64,000 nt of DNA from Treponema_I sp045599005 (GCA_045599005.1 JAZRVF010000001.1:62001-126000); one strand, 5' to 3'; positions 42,947 to 52,118 are shown, counted from the first letter of the stretch. Numbers and translations are program-made. Notes: generated from the letters alone by a model not told the origin.

Positions 42947-44375
42947 TTTTGTTCTTTCTGTCCCTTTCTGCATGCATAACAAAGTTTGTGTTCTTTCCCA
43001 GAATGATGAGACTGTGCGCTTCGGGGTCTCTGATCTGGAGAACAGGAATCTGATGGATTCAATAAGCCGTTCCGTGAATCGCTTTGATTCTCTGGAATGC
43101 GGTTCGAAAAAGCGCAAATGTGAATTTGAACTTCTGGAACCCTATGAGTATCTGCGGGTAATAAAAAAACAGCTGTCTGAAAGAGAGTCCGACAGTCTGC
43201 AATATGAGGATTCTTCAGTTTTCGGAAATGAGAAAAGCTTTGACGAAGATGCAAACTGTGATTCTCCGGCAGTGAACATGCTGGATTCTCTTGTCATGGA
43301 AGCTGTCGCGGCAGATGCCAGTGACATCCATCTGGAATCTGCCGGGGAAAATGTTTACAAAGTTCGCTTCCGGGTTGACGGGAAACTTACAGAACACAGA
43401 CAGGTTTCTTCTTCTCTGATGAAGGCTGTGATCCGCCGGATAAAACTTCTGGCTGGTCTGCAGTCTGCTCTGGTGCATCTGCCTCAGGACGGGAGATTTT
43501 TGTGGCAGCCTCCTGAGAACAGTCCGGAAAGTGAGGAATGCACTGAATCAGAATGTGTAACCGGTTCCGTACAGGGGGATTCCGTCCGCAGAACTTTCGG
43601 GCGTGTTGACATACGTGTGTCCTGCATGCCCTGCTGGAACGGTGAATCTGTGGTGATGCGCATTTTCTGCCGCGGAAAAACTGCTCCCCGACTGGAAAAT
43701 CTTGGTTTCAGGAAAAAGCATCTTTCTGTACTGAAAAAACTGGTGACAAAGCAGTGCGGGCTTGTTCTTGTCTGCGGGGCAACAGGAAGCGGAAAGACAA
43801 CCACACTGGCGGCGCTTCTGAGCGAGGCTGCTGAGACTCCGGGTTTGGGCGGGCGCAAAATCATCACCATTGAGGATCCGGTGGAGTATTGTCTGAAGGG
43901 CATAACGCAGATCGGAGTGAACCCGGGACAGGGCTTTGACTTTGCTGACGCACTTCGGTCCGTGTTCCGTCAGGATCCTGATGTGCTGATGGTGGGCGAA
44001 ATCCGTGATGAAAAAACTGCACAGACGGCAATACGCGCCGCACTTACAGGGCATCTGGTCTTTGCCACATTGCATACACAGGATTCATGTTCTGCAGTGT
44101 TCCGCCTTCTTGACATGAATATTCCGCCTTATCTGATCTCGGCAGTTCTTCTTGCTTCTGTTGCCCAGAGGCTTGTTGACAGGAAACAGGGCGGAAGAAC
44201 TGTTGTTGCTGAAATCCTGGAAGTTTCGGAGACAATAGCTGATTTAATAGAAGAAAACTGTTCTCTTGGAAAACTGCGGCAGGCAATGGCTCTGGAAAAA
44301 ATGGATGACTTTGATGCTGACATCAGGGCGAAAAAATCCATGGGTGTAATCTCAGAAGGAGTCTGCTGTGCGTGA
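42939..44375 (+). CDS. gspE: Type II secretion-like ATPase GspE without zinc finger
   Basis: A 478-residue cytoplasmic ATPase. A divergent N-terminal domain covers residues about 1-110. 'AADASDIHLES' opens the PAS-like part, Walker A is 'GATGSGKT' (280-287), the Asp box 'IEDPVEY' (311-317), Walker B 'LMVGEIRDEKT' (350-360) and the His box 'ATLHTQDS'. In standard GspE a tetracysteine zinc domain follows 'QRL'; here 'AQRLVDRKQGGRTVVAEIL' passes directly into the last domain, so the zinc finger is missing. It drives pseudopilus assembly with the GspF-like protein. Confidence 0.9.
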   Translation: MSDFVLSVPFCMHNKVCVLSQNDETVRFGVSDLENRNLMDSISRSVNRFDSLECGSKKRKCEFELLEPYEYLRVIKKQLSERESDSLQYEDSSVFGNEKSFDEDANCDSPAVNMLDSLVMEAVAADASDIHLESAGENVYKVRFRVDGKLTEHRQVSSSLMKAVIRRIKLLAGLQSALVHLPQDGRFLWQPPENSPESEECTESECVTGSVQGDSVRRTFGRVDIRVSCMPCWNGESVVMRIFCRGKTAPRLENLGFRKKHLSVLKKLVTKQCGLVLVCGATGSGKTTTLAALLSEAAETPGLGGRKIITIEDPVEYCLKGITQIGVNPGQGFDFADALRSVFRQDPDVLMVGEIRDEKTAQTAIRAALTGHLVFATLHTQDSCSAVFRLLDMNIPPYLISAVLLASVAQRLVDRKQGGRTVVAEILEVSETIADLIEENCSLGKLRQAMALEKMDDFDADIRAKKSMGVISEGVCCA

Positions 44376-45294
44376 CAAAGATGTGTTCTATGAGTTTACC
44401 GGTATTCTCTGTCCATTGCTTGAAACTGAGATGCCTTTGCACAGACTTGTTGAAGTTATCAGCAAGGCGGAAAATACCAGCCCGCCTGTGAAAATTTTTG
44501 CGGCGGAAGTTTTTGCCCGCCTGGAAGAAGGGTTTTCCTTTGCTGACGCACTGGAGCTGGCGGAAAGCTGCAACGTGATCCACAGATACTGCATGATCAT
44601 TGCCTCTGCGGAAGAAGCAGGAAATCTTAAAAGTGCGATGAATCTGATTTTTTCCATAGAAAACCAGTCCAGAGAGGTTCATAAAAAAATCCTTTCAGTG
44701 TCGGTTTATCCTCTTATGGTTGTGGTACTGGTTTTTGCTGGCACAGCGGTCCTTCTTTGCAATCACAGAATGTTCGGTCTTGAGACAGTGCCTCCAGACA
44801 GCGGGCGGGGATTAGTTGTCGCAGCATTATTTCTTCTTGTCTGGTGCGGGATACTCATGGGAGTAATGAAAAAACTTTTTGCGGTCAGTCCCTGGTATCT
44901 CTTTTTTTCCGTTGCCTCCGTTCTTCTGGACAGTGGTTTTTCTGTGTATCACACGATTTCTCTTGGTGCCCGCTACATTCCCAGTCTTGAATCCGTTTTT
45001 GCCAAAGTACGTCGCGAACTGAAAAACGGAATGCCGCTTTTCAAAGCCTGCAGTCTTTCCGGCAGCTTCAAACCTGAGTGGCTTATCCAGATTGAACTGG
45101 CCCGGGACAACAGGGATCTTGCGGCAGCCTTTGTGCGGGCCGGTAAAATCCTTGAGAAAGAGGCTTCCTTGAAACGGGAGAAGTTTCTTTCTCTTGTGGA
45201 GCCGGTCCTGCTGTTCGGCACAGGAGTTTATGTGCTTATTGTCCTTGAATCAGGCGTAATGCCGTTCATCACAAATTTTGGAGGAATTATATGA
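44368..45294 (+). CDS. gspF: Type II secretion-like inner-membrane platform GspF
   Basis: A 308-residue membrane protein with three hydrophobic segments (residues about 112-135, 148-180, 280-300). Two repeats of the T2SSF cytoplasmic domain are recognisable in 'LARLEEGFSFADALE'-type and 'RRELKNGMPLFKACSLSG'-type phrases. It is about 100 residues shorter than typical GspF, mainly at the N-terminus. The start is GTG 44368, with AGAAGGAG upstream, overlapping gspE by 8 bp. Confidence 0.82.
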   Translation: MRDKDVFYEFTGILCPLLETEMPLHRLVEVISKAENTSPPVKIFAAEVFARLEEGFSFADALELAESCNVIHRYCMIIASAEEAGNLKSAMNLIFSIENQSREVHKKILSVSVYPLMVVVLVFAGTAVLLCNHRMFGLETVPPDSGRGLVVAALFLLVWCGILMGVMKKLFAVSPWYLFFSVASVLLDSGFSVYHTISLGARYIPSLESVFAKVRRELKNGMPLFKACSLSGSFKPEWLIQIELARDNRDLAAAFVRAGKILEKEASLKREKFLSLVEPVLLFGTGVYVLIVLESGVMPFITNFGGII

Positions 45295-45737
45295 AAAACA
45301 GAAAAGCAGACAGTGTAAAAAAAGATGATGGTTTCACATTTGCAGAAACAATTGCCGTTCTTGCAATCATGCTTATTCTGACTGCAGGAACAGGTTTTGC
45401 GGTTGCGAAATATGTGGAGAAATCCCGGATAGTGGCAGCACAGAATCAGATTGAGATTTTCAAACTGGCTTTACAGTCCTACAAAATCGATTGCGGTCGT
45501 TATCCGACCAAAGAACAGGGATTGGATGCTCTTTGGCAGAAACCAATGATCTATCCGGTGAGCCCGAACTGGAACGGTCCTTATGTGGACAGGGAAATCC
45601 AGAAGGATCCCTGGGGAAATGATTATGTGTATTCTCTGACCTATTCGGACAAAGTGCCTTTTACGGTTTTGTCTTATGGTGCGGATGGAATGGAAGGTGG
45701 CAGTGATGAAGAAGCAGACATCATTTCTTGGAAATGA
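45291..45737 (+). CDS. gspG: Major pseudopilin GspG
   Basis: A 148-residue pseudopilin. The class III leader ends at 'KKDDG' and the mature protein starts 'FTFAETIAVLAIMLILTAG', with Glu5 kept. The C-terminal 'YPTKEQGLDALWQKP', 'NWNGPYVD', 'KDPWGNDYVY' and 'SYGADGMEGGSDEEADI' are the hallmark of GspG, including the calcium-binding loop. A prepilin peptidase is needed but not encoded here. GGAGG precedes the ATG, and the gene overlaps its neighbours on both sides. Confidence 0.93.
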   Translation: MKNRKADSVKKDDGFTFAETIAVLAIMLILTAGTGFAVAKYVEKSRIVAAQNQIEIFKLALQSYKIDCGRYPTKEQGLDALWQKPMIYPVSPNWNGPYVDREIQKDPWGNDYVYSLTYSDKVPFTVLSYGADGMEGGSDEEADIISWK

Positions 45738-45888
45738 CTCAGGCGCGGTAATCCTTACTGCTGTGGTTCTCCTGATGATGATTCTTGCTCTGCTTCTTGT
45801 TGAAGCAAAAAAAGTCAGAATGGAAAAAATCTTTCTGGAACAGGAAATTGCACGGATTATCGAAAGAGGTTCACATGCGTCTGATTGA
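45706..45888 (+). CDS. Small single-span protein, possible minor pseudopilin
   Basis: A 60-residue protein: 13 polar residues, one membrane helix ('AVILTAVVLLMMILALLLVEA', shown as one 20-residue-class segment at about 14-33), then a charged helical tail of about 27 residues. The stretch 'SGAVILTAVVLL' recalls the start of GspK-type minor pseudopilins after the cleavage glycine, but the globular domain is absent. ATG 45706 overlaps gspG by 32 bp with AAGGTGG upstream; the following gene overlaps its end by 14 bp. Confidence 0.6.
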   Translation: MKKQTSFLGNDSGAVILTAVVLLMMILALLLVEAKKVRMEKIFLEQEIARIIERGSHASD

Positions 45889-46048
45889 CCTGATTGCGGC
45901 ACTTGCTGTGGGGATTATGTTTCTATCATTACTTACAATGCCACTTCTGATAATGAATAAAGACAGACGGGATGTGCTTGATCTGCGTGAGAAAATTTTT
46001 GAAATCCGGGAGGAGACGCTGAATTATGAGCCGAAAAGTCCTTCTTGA
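45875..46048 (+). CDS. Small single-span protein, pseudopilin-like and leaderless
   Basis: A 57-residue protein starting directly with a hydrophobic helix: 'MRLIDLIAALAVGIMFLSLL' is followed by a charged tail. The phrase 'LIDLIAALAV' mimics the conserved 'LIELIAALAI' of pseudopilins, with Asp in place of Glu, but there is no leader peptide ahead of it. GAGG six bases upstream supports ATG 45875. It overlaps the preceding gene by 14 bp and the next by 23 bp, which argues for a real gene. Confidence 0.6.
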   Translation: MRLIDLIAALAVGIMFLSLLTMPLLIMNKDRRDVLDLREKIFEIREETLNYEPKSPS

Positions 46049-47567
46049 TAAAAATGATTATGACCAGTATGTGATTCCTTTCCCTGGAAAAATGCGGGGC
46101 AAGGCTGTGAAAGCTTATGTTCTGCAGGAAATGGAAAAACGACATCCCTGTTTTATGAACCGATGTATATGGACTTCCGGTAGAAATGACGGTCAGAGTC
46201 TTCTGGTTACAGTGATTGATAGGGAAGTTCTTAAGGCGAATTACGCAGCGAAACACGGAAGTCTGTGGATTGAGTCGCCTGAAACGGGAAAAAAACTGCG
46301 CTTCCGTGGGGAAAAAGAGACTGCGAGGAAAAGAATCACTGCCGGTATTGTTTTTCTGGTTTTTATTTTTCTTGCAGGATTACTGCTCTTCGTGATGAAC
46401 AGCAGGTCAGGTGATCAATTGCCTGAAGTTGGTGAAATCATGATTGAGGTTGTTGAATGCGAAAGCGCTGAACTGGATGGGGATGGATATGAAATGGATG
46501 GATCGGAGGACGAGGCAGCAGAGAGTGTGACTGTGGCCTCTGATGCGGTGGAAACCGGAGCAATGGGTGCAATGATGGATGAAATAATACTGAATGATGC
46601 AATAGAGAATGATGACAGGAATGAGAAAGTTTCGGTGCAGATAGAGGATCCTGTCAATGAAGCAATAACAATGGAAATAGAAACTGTGGCAATGCCTGAA
46701 AAGACAGCTGTCACCACATTTCTGGAAAACGATGATGAATCATGGACCGAAGAGTTTATTGCTGACGAACAGGCTGGCAGTGACAGAAGTAATTCCGGGA
46801 ACTTTGTTTTTCCCGGTGAGATTATTCAAGATTTGATTGAAAAAGGATGCCGGATTCTGTCGGTTGGCTGGGAATTTTTCCCTTTGGACACTTTTGCGGA
46901 CAATCTTGTCTTTTATTTTAATTTTTCCGGTTTCTATCCGGAACAGTTATATGAGATTGCAGAGAAATGGTCTTCACTGCCAGAGCAGCATTTTTATGTT
47001 GAAAGCGTGTGGTATGAGAGCGGAACCCCGGAATGCAGATGTGTTTTTATGACACAGGCAACTTTCTTTGACCATGAAAAGGTGAGGGACGAATCTCAGA
47101 GGCTTTCTGCTTTAATTAGTCCTTTGGCTGAGACAAGGACTGCTTTTGTTAAAAACGGCGGAATCCCTGTCTCAGAAAACATCGATGAATGCAGTTTTTC
47201 CGGCTTGATAGAAGGAAAAAAATGGCCTGATTTCTGCGGGGCTTTGCAGCTGTTGTCCCATAAAGGAATTCTGCCGGAAGAAGCTTCCTTCTCGGCAAGC
47301 GATAATGCAGAATTCGTGAGTGTTTCTCTGAAAATGCGGGAAACTTCTCAATTCAGTTTCCCTTTGGAATCTGCTGACAGCATTTTTTCTTTTTCAGATC
47401 CTGATTCTTCAGTTTCAGAAAACTCAGAGCCCGAAGAAGAAAAAGTTTCTCTGCCGGTGCCCAAGTCGGTTAAGGAAATCGGGCGCATCCGAAGCAACCA
47501 GGGGATAATGGTTTATTACCATGATGAAAAAGGGCACCTGAAAAGTTTCCTGCTGGAGGAAAACTGA
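46026..47567 (+). CDS. Bitopic membrane protein of the secretion operon
   Basis: A 513-residue protein: cytoplasmic part 1-104, one membrane helix at about 105-124, a strongly acidic linker (about 130-270) and an outer C-terminal region of about 240 residues. I do not recognise a family. Topology matches GspL- or GspC-type components, which link the ATPase to the secretin and are otherwise missing from this operon. The N-terminal 'VLLDKNDYDQYVIPFPG' and long E/D-rich linker have no known motif. It overlaps the small gene before it and the lipoprotein after it. Confidence 0.65.
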   Translation: MSRKVLLDKNDYDQYVIPFPGKMRGKAVKAYVLQEMEKRHPCFMNRCIWTSGRNDGQSLLVTVIDREVLKANYAAKHGSLWIESPETGKKLRFRGEKETARKRITAGIVFLVFIFLAGLLLFVMNSRSGDQLPEVGEIMIEVVECESAELDGDGYEMDGSEDEAAESVTVASDAVETGAMGAMMDEIILNDAIENDDRNEKVSVQIEDPVNEAITMEIETVAMPEKTAVTTFLENDDESWTEEFIADEQAGSDRSNSGNFVFPGEIIQDLIEKGCRILSVGWEFFPLDTFADNLVFYFNFSGFYPEQLYEIAEKWSSLPEQHFYVESVWYESGTPECRCVFMTQATFFDHEKVRDESQRLSALISPLAETRTAFVKNGGIPVSENIDECSFSGLIEGKKWPDFCGALQLLSHKGILPEEASFSASDNAEFVSVSLKMRETSQFSFPLESADSIFSFSDPDSSVSENSEPEEEKVSLPVPKSVKEIGRIRSNQGIMVYYHDEKGHLKSFLLEEN

Positions 47568-48004
47568 TGAAGTCGAATGTGAAATATATTCTTGTCCTTT
47601 TTCTGATCTGCCTGACAGGATGCGGATCAGACTTCTCAGCTCCCCAGTTTATTCTATCCAAACCGGAATGCGTCCTGATGTCAAAAACAGGGACTTTTGA
47701 TTTTGCCGGTGTCCGTTTTTCCTTCTGCAACAGACGCAATGTGGCCGTCACCGGTTTTGAAATCCAGTTCTCGGTCTTCGGTACAGTTTCGGGAGAAAAT
47801 CCTTTTTTCAGGTCCAATGTAGTTACCTCTGATATAAACGGGACTTTTCTCCCTGATGAAATTTATGAATTGGAGATAAGCCTTGATTCCTATTTACGGG
47901 AAATCCCGGAGAATCCCTATTTTATCGATCATTTCTTTGTCAGATCGGTTTCTTATGCGGACGGATCTGTCTGGCGCAATGATTTTGGCGCTTATTACCT
48001 GTGA
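47567..48004 (+). CDS. Lipoprotein of the secretion operon
   Basis: A 145-residue lipoprotein with lipobox 'CLTGC' at about residue 19. The remaining 125 residues look like one beta-sandwich domain ('FDFAGVRFSFCNRRNVAVTGFEI' in part). It could act as a pilotin for the secretin or as an accessory factor; this is positional inference. The start ATG shares its A with the TGA of the previous gene. It sits 7 bp before the protease gene. Confidence 0.65.
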   Translation: MKSNVKYILVLFLICLTGCGSDFSAPQFILSKPECVLMSKTGTFDFAGVRFSFCNRRNVAVTGFEIQFSVFGTVSGENPFFRSNVVTSDINGTFLPDEIYELEISLDSYLREIPENPYFIDHFFVRSVSYADGSVWRNDFGAYYL

Positions 48005-48011
48005 GGAAAAA

Positions 48012-50606
48012 ATGTGTAGAAAAACTTTCTGTCTATTTTTGCTTGTAATCCCGGTGTTTCTGTTTCTTTCCGGCTGCGATCCTATGGTGAATGCGGATTT
48101 CAGTGTCTGCAGACCGGAACTGTCTGTGAAAATTGCTGTTGATGGCGCAGGTTCCGCAATGATTGTTGATAAACAGGCAAAATATCACTCTGGTGACACT
48201 GTGACAGTGTGTGCTCTGGCAGATCAGGGAAGCGAGTTTGATTCATGGCTGATAAACGGGAAGGTAGTGAACAGCTTTGACTTGCAAAGCGCTGCCTTTT
48301 CGGAAAACGGGAATGCCGGCGGAAAAAGCGGCGGGAATTCCGTAAAAGGGGGACTCAATGTGGACAGAGGTGAAGTCCGGTACACATTCGAACTGAACGG
48401 TGACACGGAAGTTTGTGCCCGCTTCCGGAAACAGAGTTATACCGTGGAGTCAGTCGCATCCGGCTCGGGAAGCATGAGTCTGTCGCCGAAAAAGTCAGCC
48501 TATGAATACGGGGAGAAACTCAGTGTGAAAGCGGAAAACTATGCGGGCGTTGATTTCCTCAGGTGGCACGTTGAGGACACTGAGACCGGTGATTATTACG
48601 AACTGTCAGAAAGCGCGGCCACAATAACAGTGACCGGCAACATGAGAATAAGCGGAGTTTTCAGAGACTGCGAGTTCTGTATCACAAGCGGCACGCAGGG
48701 TGAAGGGACTGTTGAAAGAAGTTCTGAACAGACAGTTTATTACTACGGAGACACGGTGTCCCTTACTGCGGTCCCAAGAACAGGCTGGCACTTCAGTCAC
48801 TGGATCAGGAAGAGTGCGGAATCTTCTGGAGAGACAAGGGTGACAGAAAATCCGGTCCGGCTTCGCGTCTCTGAAAGTGTTGAGTACACGGCGGTTTTTG
48901 AGCAGACAAAACTGTACGTTTCCAGAGACATTGAGGGAAACGGAGAGATCTCGCTACGCCCGGAAAAAATGTTTTACGATTATGGAGAAAACGTTCAGGT
49001 CACAGTGAAACCTGCTGCCGGCTGGGAAACGGTTTCCTGCAGTATTGAATCTGAGGGTGGTGAAGTTTCACCTGATTTCTCACGTGAAATGGACTTCCAA
49101 ATAAAGGATGATATGAAGATTTCGGCCCTTTTCAAACCGGTGGAGTATCAGTTGCCTCTTTCCAGCAGCTCCGGCGGGAAAATCATTGTTGAACCGCAGA
49201 AGGATTTTTATGCCCACGGAGAAAATGTAACGCTTTTTGCAAGTCCATCTGCCGGTTACAACTTTGACCATTGGCTTGTAGGAACAGATCCGTATGAAAC
49301 CTCATCAATCTCTGTTTCTGCATCCGGGGAGCAGCCGGTACGCGCTGTTTTTACCAGACGTAAACTTACAATGGTGATTTATATGGCCGCGGACAACAAT
49401 CTTGAGTCTGACGCTCTGACGGATTTCAATGAACTTGAAAGCGTTGATCTGCCCTCTGACATGGACATTCTCGTTCTTTTGGACAGAACTCCGGGATATG
49501 ACGGGTCAGACGGGGACTGGACTGACACAAGACTTTTCCAGGTAAAGAAAGATCCTGCCGGTAAAAACGGAACCATTGCTTCCCCACGTCTGGATTGTCC
49601 GGCTTTGGGACTTTCCTCCGCCGCAGCTTTCGAGTTGAATATGGCGGATCCGCTTGTCCTTCAGAAACTCATGGACTTTGCGCAGAAAAACTTCAAGGCG
49701 GAGAATTATGCGCTTCTGATGTGGGGACATGGAAACGGCTGGCGCGGAATCTCAGGTGAGACAGCTTCGGCTTTTGATACATACCGTTCTGTTGCATTGG
49801 ACGAGACTTCAAGAAATTATATGCCTCTTTCTGACTTTGCCGCAGTCCTGCGCAATCTCTCAGACCCGGTTGATGTCATAGGCTTTGATACCTGTTTCGG
49901 TTCCACATTCGAGAATGCTTTTGAACTGAAAGACTGCAGTTCATATTTAGTCGGAACACAATGTCTCGAGTTTTCCCAGGGATGGGATTATGCCGCACTG
50001 GCAGAAAACATCGCAGCTTGTGACAAGGATTCTCTGTCTGTGGCAGAGGCAATCATTGATGTGTACAGGAAAACCTATGCCAGGACGGCAGGCGCGCAGA
50101 TGAGTGTGATCGATCTGAAAAAGATCAGTGCCCTTCAGACAGACTTTGATCTTTGGGCAGAAGCCGCCGCAAAGAAAGTGACGGATTCAGGTAAGGCTTC
50201 TGATCTGCGGAAAATCATGCTTGATCAGGTCCAGAGTTTTGCGAATTACGGCGGTCAGTACGATCTTTTTGTTGATGTGAAGAGTCTGGTGAAAGAAGTC
50301 AGTGCAGAAACAGGGACATCCCTGGCGGCAGACAAGGTTCTTTCGGCCTTGGATTCAGTTTTTGTCCAGAAATGGTGCTCATCGTCTGACACAAAGGACA
50401 GGTGGAGCGGCCTTTCAGTCTACATGATTTCCGGGACTTCCCAGAATCTGTACAGCACTCTGTTCTCATCCGCCTATCAGTACGATTCCGGTATTGAAGG
50501 GCAGAGCAGTTTTGTCAGATCCACACCGGGCTGGGTACCCCACGTGATTCCAGACAATGGAAGCCTGATAGACGTTGCTTTCCGCTGCACTTTCCCGTCA
50601 GAGTGA
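48012..50606 (+). CDS. Clostripain-family (C11) cysteine peptidase lipoprotein with repeat domains
   Basis: An 864-residue exported lipoprotein (lipobox 'LFLSGC', about residue 20). Residues about 35-450 hold five or six tandem beta-repeat modules, each with 'Y-x-Y/H-G-E/D-x-V/L' and 'F-x-x-W' phrases ('YEYGEKLSVKA', 'YYYGDTVSLTAVP', 'YDYGENVQVTVKP', 'YAHGENVTLFASP'). The C11 peptidase domain follows: 'MVIYMAADNNLESDALTDFNELE' region in part, catalytic His573 in 'MWGHGNGWRG' and Cys628 in 'GFDTCFGSTFENAFEL'. It cleaves after basic residues in known relatives. Being last in the operon, it is the prime candidate cargo of the secretion system. ATG 48012 follows GAGGA. Confidence 0.85.
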   Translation: MCRKTFCLFLLVIPVFLFLSGCDPMVNADFSVCRPELSVKIAVDGAGSAMIVDKQAKYHSGDTVTVCALADQGSEFDSWLINGKVVNSFDLQSAAFSENGNAGGKSGGNSVKGGLNVDRGEVRYTFELNGDTEVCARFRKQSYTVESVASGSGSMSLSPKKSAYEYGEKLSVKAENYAGVDFLRWHVEDTETGDYYELSESAATITVTGNMRISGVFRDCEFCITSGTQGEGTVERSSEQTVYYYGDTVSLTAVPRTGWHFSHWIRKSAESSGETRVTENPVRLRVSESVEYTAVFEQTKLYVSRDIEGNGEISLRPEKMFYDYGENVQVTVKPAAGWETVSCSIESEGGEVSPDFSREMDFQIKDDMKISALFKPVEYQLPLSSSSGGKIIVEPQKDFYAHGENVTLFASPSAGYNFDHWLVGTDPYETSSISVSASGEQPVRAVFTRRKLTMVIYMAADNNLESDALTDFNELESVDLPSDMDILVLLDRTPGYDGSDGDWTDTRLFQVKKDPAGKNGTIASPRLDCPALGLSSAAAFELNMADPLVLQKLMDFAQKNFKAENYALLMWGHGNGWRGISGETASAFDTYRSVALDETSRNYMPLSDFAAVLRNLSDPVDVIGFDTCFGSTFENAFELKDCSSYLVGTQCLEFSQGWDYAALAENIAACDKDSLSVAEAIIDVYRKTYARTAGAQMSVIDLKKISALQTDFDLWAEAAAKKVTDSGKASDLRKIMLDQVQSFANYGGQYDLFVDVKSLVKEVSAETGTSLAADKVLSALDSVFVQKWCSSSDTKDRWSGLSVYMISGTSQNLYSTLFSSAYQYDSGIEGQSSFVRSTPGWVPHVIPDNGSLIDVAFRCTFPSE

Positions 50607-50764
50607 TCTGCTTCACCTTTGAATTTTTTAGGGATTGTAAGTATTATTGAAAAAATGCAGAAAAGGATTGCAGATATTTGAGTTTTCCATCTTGAGCCTT
50701 TGCCTCTAAATGCCGACAATATAAGGGATGTGGTGTCGGTTTCCGGACACTGCGAAAATAAACT

Positions 50765-52087
50765 TTGGATAGAAAAGTGAACAGATATTGCCGTTTCTAC
50801 AGACTGATCTCCTTTCTTTTTCTGCTGTTTTTTTTCAGCGGGAGTCTGTCGGCATTGTCCATTGAAGAAAGTTTCGGAACTCTGTCACAGATTTTTTCCG
50901 GTTATCAAAGCAATGATGCCGGTCTGACAGTTTTCCGTTCTCTTGCGATACCTTCCGGTGGAAAAGCAGAATCCCTGGGAACCGCTTTTACTGCTCTGTG
51001 TAATGATGCCGGTTATTTTGAGTATAATCCTGCAGGAAGTTCGGTTCTTGATAATACGGAACTTGCCCTGTACCACAATGCCTGGATAGCGGATTCAGCA
51101 CTTGAGACTGTCTCTTTCGCAACCAGGTTCAGAAATCTGGGACTTGGCGCATCCGTCCGAAGTTTCTACGTTCCTTTCACCCAGTATGACGGATTGGGTG
51201 AGAAACTGATAAATGGCTATTACAGCGAAAGTTTTGCAATGCTCAATGCTTCCTATAACTTTTTTACTTCCTATAAATTCAAAGGTGTGTCTTTCGGTGC
51301 AACATTGAAGGCCGGTTACCGCAGTGTCCCGGATTTCATTGACTCCTATTTTCAGGAAGGTATACCGGTGTCAGAGAAAATCAAGGGTTCAACACAGTCA
51401 GCCTTTGCATTTCTCGGAGACTTTGGCGTACTGTACCGGACAAATGTGAACAATTATTTTGCTTCACGCATTCCGAACTTCAGAGTGGCTTTCGCATTGA
51501 CAAATCTGGGCTTTGTGATTCCCAAAGATGACGTGAGGGAAGCTGTTTCCTCCACTGCGGCCTTAGGCCTTTCCTGGCAGTTTTCTGAAAAATGTACCGT
51601 AATGGGAGAATTGAGGGAAAGCCTTAATCTGCACGATCTTTCTGTGATTGGTTTGCCATCTGTCGCACTTGGAACGGAATTACGGCTTGTCGACAATTTT
51701 GCCCTGGATTTAGGATTCCTTCTGAAAGGTGCAAATCCCAAATTCAGTCTGGGCGCTCAGATTGACATCAATCTGTTTTCTTTGAATCTGAACTATTCTT
51801 TGGATCTGGCAACTTCTTTCCACCCTGTAAACCGGATAAGTCTTTCAATCAGGACAAGACTTGGCGACGGCGGGCGGAGTGAAGACCGGTCTCTTGCTGA
51901 TTCTTATTATATCCGCGGTCTGGAACAGTATCTTGATGGAAATTACACTGAGGCAATTTCCAGCTGGCGCAAAGTCCTGCTCATTGACAGCGATTACCAG
52001 AGCGCGTCCCGTGCGATTGATCTCGCAAAGAAACTGCTGATCATCGAAGATTACATTGAGACAATAGACGAGACCGCTGTTTTCTGA
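50765..52087 (+). CDS. UPF0164/FadL-like outer-membrane protein
   Basis: A 440-residue outer-membrane barrel of the treponemal UPF0164 group, related to FadL and PorV. A signal peptide (residues about 10-30) precedes 'SGGKAESLGTAFTALCNDAGYFEYNPAG', of which the 'AGYFEYNPAG' core is typical. Alternating hydrophobic strands fill about 90-370, and a short TPR-like tail ('YLDGNYTEAISSWRKVL') ends the protein. Such proteins probably pass fatty acids or other hydrophobic nutrients. The start is uncertain: TTG 50765 or GTG 50777, neither with a good ribosome site. Confidence 0.85.
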   Translation: MDRKVNRYCRFYRLISFLFLLFFFSGSLSALSIEESFGTLSQIFSGYQSNDAGLTVFRSLAIPSGGKAESLGTAFTALCNDAGYFEYNPAGSSVLDNTELALYHNAWIADSALETVSFATRFRNLGLGASVRSFYVPFTQYDGLGEKLINGYYSESFAMLNASYNFFTSYKFKGVSFGATLKAGYRSVPDFIDSYFQEGIPVSEKIKGSTQSAFAFLGDFGVLYRTNVNNYFASRIPNFRVAFALTNLGFVIPKDDVREAVSSTAALGLSWQFSEKCTVMGELRESLNLHDLSVIGLPSVALGTELRLVDNFALDLGFLLKGANPKFSLGAQIDINLFSLNLNYSLDLATSFHPVNRISLSIRTRLGDGGRSEDRSLADSYYIRGLEQYLDGNYTEAISSWRKVLLIDSDYQSASRAIDLAKKLLIIEDYIETIDETAVF

Positions 52088-52118
52088 TCCCGTCCATCAT
52101 GCACTTTATGCAGAGCTC

